Shown: positions 1 to 9,387 of the stretch, piece by piece
Numbering within the stretch: position 1 is the stretch's first letter
Layout of the letters: every line of letters starts with the position of its first letter
Origin: Scenedesmus sp. ARA3
Taxonomy: Eukaryota; Chlorophyta; Chlorophyceae; Sphaeropleales; Scenedesmaceae
Length of the DNA: 54,714 bases
Assembly (NCBI GenBank): GCA_004335835.1
Contig: RWJK01001792.1
Span: 55,953-110,666, forward strand
Direction of reading: 5' to 3'
Position numbers and translations under genes: made by a program
The notes under the pieces: generated by a model
The model's database searches: none
The model's input: only the letters and a program-made list of their open reading frames with translations
What the model was told of the DNA's origin: nothing

Positions 1-1027
1 GCGGATGTACATGTCGCTGCCGTCACCACCATCACGGAAGGAGCCCTGGCCTGCAGACACACAACAAATTTACACAAGGCAGAACTTACACAAGGCAGAA
101 CATGAAGTAACCACAGTAAGCTGGGCAGCTAGCAAATGCGTGACACAGAACAGACAGCAGGCTACTGCAAACAAGGGTGCTGCATGCCTGTCACCGCTGC
201 AAGAGTAAGGAGCGCCAGTAAGCATCCTGCCTCTGCTGGATTAAACTTTGGAATCTGTCAAAAACAGATGCAAATCAACGCCTGCATTTCTCAGTGTGAC
301 AGCTCCCACCTGGGTAGCCGCAGTTGCCCCTGTAGTGTGCCTGGTTCCTGAAGCTCAGCAGTGAGTTCAGCCCCTCATCTGCAACTGCCCATACGTGGCC
401 GCCCCTGCCGCCGTTGCCTCCATTAGGGCCTCCATGCTCCACATATGGCTCTCTTCTGAATGAAACACATCCAGCTCCTCCATCTCCCGATTTGACATAA
501 ATTCGAGCTGTGTCGAAGCAGCGCACGATGGCTGGGAGCTTCTTTTTCTCGCCCACCATCCGGCCGCCGCTGCTGCTGCTTGGGTCAAACGAGTCAAAGT
601 CGTCATCATCGTCATCCATCATCATGCCTCCATAGCCGCTGTCCTCAGTGCCGTTGAAAGATACTTCGATTCCATCTGGACTGCCGCTGCTGCCTCCTGC
701 GGGTGATGACTTCTTGCGCTTCTTTTTGGTCAACTGCAGCAGGTTTGACGACCAGTCGGCTGATGCTGCTGGTGCGCTGCTGTTGCCAGCAGCTGCTGGC
801 TGCTTGTTGGAGTCAGCAGCATAGCAGAGTATGCTACTGTGCCGCTGCTGCCGCTGCTGCAGGGCCACCAGCCTGTGTTGCTGCTGCTGCTGCTGTTGCC
901 AGATGCACTGGCAGCCCCATTGATGTGCTGGGGCACGTGTTTGTGTTTGATGGTTGGTGGCTGAAGGAATGTGCAGCGGGCCTTGAGGCAGGGCACGCTG
1001 CATGGCTCCTGGTTGCAAGCACTGCAT
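1..1027 (-). CDS. Obg-type GTPase, probably plastid-targeted, 5' part
   Basis: Two exons are visible on the minus strand, 310-1027 and 1-50, with the gene running off the left edge. The end of exon 1 holds the start of the glycine-rich Obg fold: [20 protein letters not shown], then a Gly-Asn-Gly run ([12 protein letters not shown]) and [12 protein letters not shown]. Exon 2 continues with [17 protein letters not shown], in frame with phase 1 across a gt/ag intron. Obg proteins are GTPases that bind the large ribosomal subunit; plant ObgC works in chloroplasts. About 150 low-complexity residues (Gln, Ser, Asp and a Lys-rich patch) precede the domain and could contain a transit peptide, which fits plastid targeting but does not prove it. 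The GTPase domain lies outside the window. The start is the first ATG of the open frame; an upstream exon is possible. Confidence 0.82.
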
Positions 1028-1079
1028 GCCTGATCAGGCCCAGGGGCCAGCTACACAGACGACCGGTGCCAAGCAGCTA

Positions 1080-2395
1080 ACAACACGAAATAAAGCAAGT
1101 AACAAACTCGCTTAGATTACTTATGTCCGATACCGCACGAACGGGCCAAGAAGGAACACCGAAACGTGGTGTGCTCTTCAAAGCAGTGCCACCGAAAACA
1201 GCTTCAGCACGAACAAATAGAGCTGATAAACGAGGAAGTTTCTATAACACGAAATCGCGGTGACTGTTGTTCAGTGACAAATGACTGTTCTCTGGTGGCT
1301 GGAGTTCACATGCCCTGCACCGCTGCATGTGGTGCTGTGGAGGCGCCTTGAAGCAGACATGCAGGGCTTACAAAACATTTCAAAATAGGACGCGCAAACG
1401 TTGGTGCCCCACAGACACCTGCCAAGTCATCGTGAACTTGTGCCCCTCTCCCCAGTTGCCAGGTCGGATGTGCTGGGTGCTGGTGCCAACATGACCCCAT
1501 GCTGGCTACCACAACAACGACATCATTGCCAAAGAAGAATGGCTCGCAGTGCCATGCCGAAAAAATCAGTTTATTGGCTGTTGTGAGGGCCTCAGCACAG
1601 CCGCAACAGCCATGTGCAGTGTCTTGCTGCAGCAACAGGGAAGCAAGGAGCAGCATGCAAAGCTGCAACGAGGCCCAAGAATACCACAAGGCATGTCACC
1701 ATTTTGCTGCTGTCTGCGCAAGATATGGGCTGGCAGCTGCAGAGGTGGGAATGGTGCATGCCACATGCAAACCATGGACAATGAGACTGCTGGCATGACT
1801 GCACACAAACCTCACAACCACTCTACTGCGTGCAAGGAAAATTCACCACCAGGAAAGAATGGCAGCAAAGCTGTGGCTGGGGGCATGTACACAGGAAAGG
1901 GTAGGTACATACTGTCATAATTCAAAGCAACATGACGTCAGGGCTGCAGTGAAAATCAATAGAGTGGCTGCACGTGCATGCCAGCAAGTGCCACAGGATG
2001 AGCAACGAGCCGCACACTGTGTGCTGCAAACGTGGTGATCCCGTTTGCCAATATGCTGCTGCCGCTGGTCGTCCTGCAAGGATCTGGAGGTAGACATGCC
2101 CAAGGACGCAGCACCGACTGCATGCATGCAAGTGGGGTCCCGCCCGCTGCTGCCGCACTCAGCTGTATATGTCTGCATGCACATGCCATGGCAGTATGCA
2201 CCAGTCTGGCCAGTATGCAGCAACATAAGCACAGACAACAGTAAAATATGTTCCTGTGCCATGCATGCAGAAGCAACTACCAGCCTAATTGCTCAAGAGG
2301 ATGATACTAGCGGCTGCCATTCAACGTCAAATAATCAGCATTCACATCAACACCACAGCCATGATGCTTCTAAAGCTACTGCAGCAGCAGGCCAG
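1080..2395. other. Non-coding stretch: upstream of the Obg gene and 3' side of the LEA_2 gene
   Basis: No reading frame here shows a recognisable domain or protein-like composition; the open frames are Cys/His/Ala-rich shadows. The right part is probably 3' untranslated sequence of the LEA_2 gene, whose stop is at 2396. A TTACA (TGTAA on the minus strand) at 1368-1372 is a candidate poly(A) signal, which would imply a 3' UTR of about 1 kb. The left 300 bases would then be the Obg promoter. Confidence 0.5.
1368..1372 (-). terminator. Candidate TGTAA poly(A) signal for the LEA_2 gene
   Basis: The plus strand reads TTACA, i.e. TGTAA on the minus strand, the chlorophycean polyadenylation motif. 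It lies about 1 kb beyond the LEA_2 stop. A five-base motif occurs often by chance, so only position and strand support it. Confidence 0.3.
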
Positions 2396-2759
2396 CTAGC
2401 TGGTGCTGACGCGCTGCCGCCGCCGCCACGGCTGCTGCTGCTGCTGCTGCCGCCATGTCTGCCGCCACCAGCCAGGACGACTTGCACTCACTTTACCATC
2501 ACTGCTGCTGCTGCTGCTGCTGCTGCTGCCATCAGCAGCACTCCTGCTGCCCCTGCTGTGCAAGCTGCTGCCGCCAGCAAGCCGTTTTTTGCTGCTGCTG
2601 CTCCTGCCCCCGCTGCCGTGAACAGGCAGCCTGCCTGGCATTGCCAGCTCCCAATCAAACATCTCCAGCTGCTGCAAATCCCCTGCTGCGGCACCATCAC
2701 CATGATCACCAGCGGCAGCCGCAAGCCACACATCATTGCCCACAATCTGCGGCGGCGCC

Positions 2760-2794
<35 letters not shown>

Positions 2795-4063
2795 CTGGTT
2801 GCCGCGTAATCCCCCAGCTGCTGCTAGTTGCCCTGCCACCACACCCGCACCCAACTCCCTGCTGCTGCTGCTGCTGCCGCTGCTGCGGTTGCCTGCAATA
2901 GACAGCATGCTTTGCGCTTCACTGCCCTTCAGCTGCTTGGCCCCTGAGCAGTCAAGCATGAAATACGTATCAATGCTGGGCAGCTCTGTGGTGTAACCTA
3001 AATAAGAGGCCTGGAAAGTTCCCATCAAGAAGAAGATGAGCTTGCGCGGGAAGTTGAAGCAGTGCGTGTACACCACCTGCGTGTACTTGCGCGGCAGGTT
3101 AGAGGCGTCCACCTTGACGGCAAGCACCTGCAGCAGCAGCAGCAGGTGTGAGAGGTGACATATGTGCTCAGCTTCAGGCTTGACAGCAGCTCGCAAGCAG
3201 ACATGTTGTGTGCTTGGTGTGGTGCGTGCTGCTACTGGGGAGCACACAACATGGCAACGTGACACCGAACACCCTTTAGGTGAATGACCACATCACTGCA
3301 CAGCAGCTGCTCCTGCTGCCGCTGCTGCTCCTGCTGCTGCTGCTGCTGCCGCCATTGCTTGTCACTCACCGAGGGCTGCTCGCGTGCCGCCAGTGTCACC
3401 GGCCCCACTGCTGACCAGCCCGCCTCAGCGTCAAAGAAGCTCACGCTCACGTTGCCCGTGACAGACGCCTGCGGCAGAGCAGTGCACACACACGATTGCA
3501 CCAGGCTCAGGCGGGAGCCACGCAGTGTGGGCTGCTACTGCGATGGCTGCATCAGATATGAACGCCATCGGAGGCACATTCACACCGCAGCAAGGCTGCG
3601 CCAAGATTGTCTGCAGCGCTGGCATCTAACGCCCACCTTTAAGTAGTTGGGGTGGAAGATCGGCACATCTGCTTCAGTGATGGACCAAAACCAACGAGCC
3701 CTCCAGGCTTCCGCAGTGAAGATGGCATGCGCAACACTGCACTCAAACTTCAAACCCACCTGGAGGTAGATGAAGTTGAAGACCAACACACCAGCCCCAG
3801 TGACGACCCAAAATTAACGAGCCCTCCAGGCTTCCGCAGTGAAGGTGGCATGCGCAACACTGTGCATTCAAACCCTAAACCCACCTTGAGGTAGTTGGGG
3901 TTGAAGATGGGCACATCTGCCTCCAGGATGATGCGATAGGTCAGTGTTGTCGCGTTGAAGGTCATCTTGGTGCTGTGCACCTCAATGGTGCCCACACTGA
4001 CGCCACGCGGCACCAGCACAAACACACCCACCACAGCCATCACCGCAAGCAGCAGCTGCAACA

Positions 4064-4113
<50 letters not shown>

Positions 4114-4509
4114 GGCACTAGTTAGGCCCACATTGACGCCGCGAGGTGCCAGCACAAACACGCCAAAGACAGCCATTACTGCCAGCAGCAGCTGCAGGCG
4201 GGCGAGTATGAAAGAGAGCAAAAGGCCCAATCTAGCAGGCAGCAGCAGCAGCACTAGTTGTGCATGTTGGTGGTGGCAAGTCATGTGCTGCTGCCGCTGC
4301 CACTGCTGCAAGTGCCGAAAGACAAGCCTTGTAAGAGCAGCTGTGGCCCGCTGCTGCTGCCTGCAGTGCTGCTGTGCTGTGGTATCCAGCAACCGACACC
4401 TCCCAGCCAGCTGGTGCCCCGCCGGCTGCTGCTGCTGCAGCTGCTGCTGCTGCTGCTCACCAGGCTAGACACGATCAGCTTCGTCCTGCGAGGCTTCAGG
4501 CGCGAGTCT

Positions 4510-4557
<48 letters not shown>

Positions 4558-5259
4558 GTGAGGCGGCAACGCCACACTGCGTGCACCAGAGCGAACGCAT
4601 GATCATGCAGCAATGCCTGTTGCTGTGGCACCACATTCAGGTGCTGGGTTCTGCAGCACAACACGCTGCTGTTCAGGCTAGCATAGCCACTGAACTTGGC
4701 TATTTGCAACCAGCATGCCTGCTGCTGCCCTGCCTCAAAAACTGGTGAAATGCACCAAAGTGAGACCGACAGTTGCGTGAGCTGGGCATGCTGCAACACT
4801 GCTCCAATGGCCTCGACTGCCTCGCAATGCATCAGACATGCAGTGACATGGATGCCACAGCCGCCTGAATGCACTACTTTTAGCAAATGTAGGTCAACCA
4901 ACAAGCCAGTACGCAGGCCACGTTTGTTGCTGTCTGTACTGTTGGCTTCGTCACACACCTGACAAGGGTATGAGAGTCAGGTACTGGCTCTCATATCGCA
5001 CAGGTGGCGGCGGGTTGATCCGCCGCCATATGCTTTGGGAGGTGGCTGCAATCCAGCTGCTGCCTCTTTCACTGAGTGCTGGCAGCTGCTGCTGCTGCTG
5101 CTGCTGCTGCTGTGGCGAAGGGGGCTCGCTGCTGGCGCTGCCACTGGCGCTGCCACTGTCTGCTGCTTCGAAGCGGTGCCGCTGTACAGAGTTGCTGCGG
5201 GAGTTGACTCTGCTGTTCTGTGGCGAAGCAGCGTTCTCGAAGCGTACATAGTTCTCCAT
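2396..5259 (-). CDS. Membrane-anchored LEA_2-domain protein
   Basis: Exon 1 (4959-5259, ATG at 5259) gives a roughly 100-residue Ser/Gln-rich cytosolic tail ending in VRYESQYLTLIPLSG. A membrane-segment exon follows (acceptor near 4055 to donor at 3885): LLLAVMAVVGVFVLVPRGVS, then VGTIEVHSTKMTFN and IILEADVPIFNPNYLK. Exon 3370-3468 encodes ASVTGNVSVSFFDAEAGWSA; a short exon near 3273-3306 gives LLCSDVVIHLKG; the last exon 2396-3127 starts VLAVKVDASNLPRKYTQVVY and ends in a Gln/Ser-rich tail. Order and spacing resemble LEA_2/NDR1-HIN1-like proteins: short tail, one membrane span, beta-sandwich. The join from exon 1 (phase 1) to the membrane exon (phase 0) is unresolved, because the membrane exon has a second copy upstream (about 4130-4250). 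The 3273 donor is also uncertain. Cellular role is unknown. Confidence 0.7.
3640..3800 (-). repeat. Two partial copies of the LEA_2 membrane-exon 3' end
   Basis: Downstream (in gene sense) of the donor at 3885 lie two degenerate copies of the exon's last 30-40 bases plus donor. One, near 3765-3790, reads VFNFIYLQ before a gtgggttt donor. The other, near 3640-3690, reads ADVPIFHPNYLK before gtgggcg. The intact exon reads ADVPIFNPNYLK before gtgggttt. The copies also share flanking intron sequence. Confidence 0.75.
4062..4112. repeat. CAG/CTG microsatellite, LEA_2 intron
   Basis: An almost pure CAG run on the plus strand is CTG in gene sense and sits just upstream of the membrane-exon acceptor at about 4056. 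A similar run at about 4509-4554 lies farther upstream in the same gene. Confidence 0.9.
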
Positions 5260-5783
5260 GAGGCCAGCTGCTGTGGATTATTTGGAACGAAAGGCCGCAG
5301 GTGATGCTAGTGCCTGTACAGCTGCCACTGCAGCTGCAGCATGGGGGTCAAGGACGAAGGACTAGCATCAGCATATTTGTACGTGAGATACCACAGGGCT
5401 ATGGGTATGTTCAGCCAGCCAGTTGCAGAGCACGTGATGAATCAAACGGTAGGGCTTCTGTGGGTCCCTGCAAGTGTCACAGCTTCTGTGCAGGTCCTTG
5501 GAACAACCGAAAACGCATGCTAAACGCAATAAATGCAGCTAGAGATGCAAAAGTGCGGCAGTTCACAGGAGCTGGAGCTGCCAGACATCCTGCAGCTTGC
5601 ACCCTGTAAACTGACAGAGCTCGTAACACATGTGGCAACACCAATGCGCGTGTGGGGCCACGTCCATCACCTTGACGTGCCTTTATTGAACCATTGCTGG
5701 GCTGAACGTGTCTGATTTGGCGAGACGCCCCTTTAACACGCCGGATCTGGTCGCCCTGCTGCCGAGTTTGCTGATACGTAAAC
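5260..5783. promoter_or_regulatory. Divergent intergenic region between the LEA_2 gene and ZDS
   Basis: These 524 bases separate two divergent start codons and so should hold both promoters. No TATA box or other motif stood out. The short open frames here have no recognisable content. Confidence 0.45.
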
Positions 5784-6372
5784 ATGCAGCTTTACAAGCA
5801 GTCAGTCCGTAGTGGAACCAGGCCGGCGTCTGGGCGCCCAGCACCTGTGCACAAACTCACCACCACAAGCAGGCCATCCCGCAGCTCTTCAATCAAAGGC
5901 AAGCCGTAATAAAGTTTTAAACGTCAAATGCGTCATCGGATTGCATACAGCCGCAGCTCATTCAGCTTGCGTTCTCAGTGCATGCTTGCACTGCTCTGGG
6001 GCTGTGGACAGCCTGCTTGGCTGAGTAGCCATAACTTCTTATGCCTGCTTTCTGCCTGTCTTGGCCATCACACATATATCACTGCCTCAGCAATCAACAG
6101 CAGTTGGTCTGTCGTCTGTGATGCAATGGCTTGTAAAATTGGTGGGCTGGTGTGTGAATCTCAAACCAAGGCTGGCCGGGACCCTCACACCCCCTGCACC
6201 ATATGCCTCATGCCTTTTCCTGCATGCAGTCAGCGCCATTGCAGCGCCACCCAAGTCTTCTGTCACCTCTGACAATGTGAAGTCGGTGGGCCTGAAGGAT
6301 GCGCCGCTGCCATCGCTGTTCCCTGCTGAGCCAGCACCGCCAGCACCTGTGAGTGCAGCAGCAGCAGCTTCT

Positions 6373-6407
<35 letters not shown>

Positions 6408-7398
6408 ACAGCAACAGCTGAGATTGGCTCAAATGGGTGTGCAGTTGTAGCTCAGGCCAAACGGCTGCCGGCGATGTCGTGTTGGTGCTGTGCGGCGCTG
6501 TTGAGCCACAACCTCGTGATGGGTGGCGCGCTTTGGACAAGCCAAATCCCAGCTCTGACACGACATGCACCAGGAAATCCTGTTTGTTGATCAAGCAATT
6601 GCGTGTTGACAAAAACTCAAATGTGCCATCACCTGTCTTGTGGCACGCTGCGTCATGTTGTGCCATGCTGCTGCAGGGTGCACCTAAGCTCAAGGTGGCC
6701 ATTGTGGGTGGCGGGCTTGCAGGACTGTCCACAGCAGTGGAGCTGCTGGACCAGGGGTGAGCGGGATGGATTTTTGACTATGTGTGCTGTCTAGTTGTGT
6801 GACCAGGGTAGAGTGAGTTATGGATGTGTGACGGGAGACTGAGGGTTATGTGGCTGTTTGTAACAGCAGTGGAGCTGCTGGACCAGGGGTGAGCAGGATG
6901 GTTGTGTGGGCAGGGTGGGACAGCACTTTTGTATATCAAAAATATGGTAACAGTGAAGCAGCGGAACCAGGGGTGAAGGATGTTGGGTCAACTGTGCACG
7001 GCTTTTGTGGTTGGAGTCGAACTGCTAGCTGTTGACCGCCCTTTGGTCCGGCGTTGCTGTGCATGCGGTGCAGCGCATCTATCCGCGTTCAGCAGCAGCC
7101 ATCAAGTATCACTGATTGATGAATGTAGCTTCAGTCCTGCTTTGGCGAAGGCAGCTGTTCACAGCGCATGGTCAATGAAGTGCTTGCGTTGCGGGCATGT
7201 CGCCAATGCAGCGCGCCGTTTGCACCACACTGACCCCAGCCATTTGTTACTTTGCTGTGTTATTTTTGCAATTTAAATTGTCACACGACAGCTATGAGGT
7301 GGACATCTACGAGGGCCGCCAGTGGGTGGGCGGCAAGGTGGCCTCCTTCCAGGACAAGGACGGCAACCACATCGAGGTGGGCAGCAGCAGCAGCAGCT

Positions 7399-7440
<42 letters not shown>

Positions 7441-9354
7441 GCAGCAGCAGCAGATGCAGCAAAAGCATCAGCAGCAGCAGCAAAGGCAGCAGCAGCGGCA
7501 GCGAGCAGCTGTTGGTCACTGTGATCGGAGCACTAATGCACCAGTGCAGCTGCAGCGGTTGCAGCAACGACCAGCCAGCAGCAATTCGTCTGCGGGTCCT
7601 GCGCGGCAAAAATGGCTTTTCAGTAATATTGAGCCAGGCCAGTGCTTGCTGCTTGCCATCCGCCTCACACCTTCCCTCTGCTGTATGCTCCTTCACTCTC
7701 TCCCTTTCTCCCTGCTACTGCAGATGGGCCTGCACGTGTTCTTCGGCTGCTACTTCAACCTGTTCCGGCTGATGGCCAAGTGCGGCGTGCTGGAGAACCT
7801 GCTGGTCAAGGAGCACACACACACCTTCTGCAACAACGACGGAGACGTGCGCGAGCTGGACTTCAGGTTCTTCGTTGGGGGCCAAAAAATTGGCGCACCC
7901 TTCCACGGTGAATGTGACACAGTGGGGTGATTTGCAGCAGTGGTTTTGTGTGCAACAGAGGGTGGGTTGCAGTAGCTGGACTTCAGGTTCTTTGTGGGAG
8001 GGCAGAAGATTGGCGCACCCTTCCACGGTGAGTGTGAGCAAAGGGGTTATTTGCAGCAGTGGTTTTGTTAGCAGCAGGGGGTGGGTTGCAGAAGGGGGTG
8101 CATGCGCGAGCTGGACTTCAGGTTCTTTGTTGGGGGGCAGGAGATTGGCGCACCCTTCCACGGCGAGTGAGGCTGCAGCTTTGCAGTGGGTTGTTCGCGG
8201 CAGTGTGTGGGTTGCAGCAGCAGTGGAAGGGTCACCCGCAGCAGTGGACAGCTGGATGTGCATTCGTTTTACTGCAATTGATTATTTGCACACACGTCAC
8301 GCACTTTTTATCTGAAAACCTCTTACAGGCCTCAAGGCGTTCTTCACCACACCAGAGCTGGGGCCTAAGGACAAGCTGGCCAACAGCCCGGCTAACTGTG
8401 CTGTTCTACCCTGTAAACGTTTGTGCAAACCTTCCTGCAAACTGCTCGGTTTCCTGCAGGCCTTAAGGCGTTCTTCACCACCCCGCAGCTGGAGCCTAAG
8501 GACAAGCTGGCCAACAGCCTGGCTAACTGTGCTGTTCTACCCTGTAAACTTTTGTGCAAACCTTCCTGCAAACTGCTCGGTTTCCTGCAGGCCTTTAGGC
8601 GTTCTTCACCACCCCGCAGCTGGAGCCTAAGGACAAGCTGGCCAACAGCCTGGCTAACTGTGCTGTTCTACCCTGTAAACTTTTGTGCAAACCTTCCTGC
8701 AAACTGCTCGGTTTCCTGCAGGCCTTAAGGCGTTCTTCACCACCCCGCAGCTGGAGCCTAAGGACAAGCTGGCCAACAGCCTGGCGCTGGGCACCAGCCC
8801 CATCGTGAGGGCACTGATTGACCCAGAGGGCGGCATGCAGGTGGGTCAAACATACCATGTTATCTGGTCAAACATAAGATGTTCTGCGTTCACAAGTGCT
8901 TGTGTCGAGCAAACGTACTAGCATGTGCACAGCGTCCATCGTGAGGGCACTGATTGACCCAGAGATGGCTTGCAGGTGGGTCAACTCGGTCAAAACATAA
9001 CATGTTGTTAGGAGTTCGTGGCTGGCCAACAGCCTGGCACTGGGCACCAGCCCGATTGTGAGGGTGCTGATTGATCCAGGTGGGTCAAACAACCAAGTGG
9101 CTGGAACAACCGGATATACTGCAGGGCTGCGCATGTCAGCTGGCATGTGCTGCAATGTTTCTGCAGGCAGTCTTAGGCTCTGCTGGCACCCAGTAAATGT
9201 GCACGAGTGCCTCATGTTTTCTGTTTGTTCTGCTACTTTTTTCTGTCATGCAGGACATCCGCAACCTGGACAACATCAGCTTTGAGGACTGGTTCAAGAG
9301 CCACGGCGGCAGTGACGCCTCCATCAAGCGCATGTGGGACCCCATCGGTGAGAC

Positions 9355-9387
<33 letters not shown>

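Noticed and set aside
2045..2809. Long plus-strand open frame with His/Ala/Leu-rich translation
   Set aside because: Antisense to the LEA_2 last exon and driven by CTG repeats; no domain.
7197..7772. Poly-Ser open frame across ZDS exon 4
   Set aside because: Reads the exon in the wrong frame and continues through intron CAG repeats.
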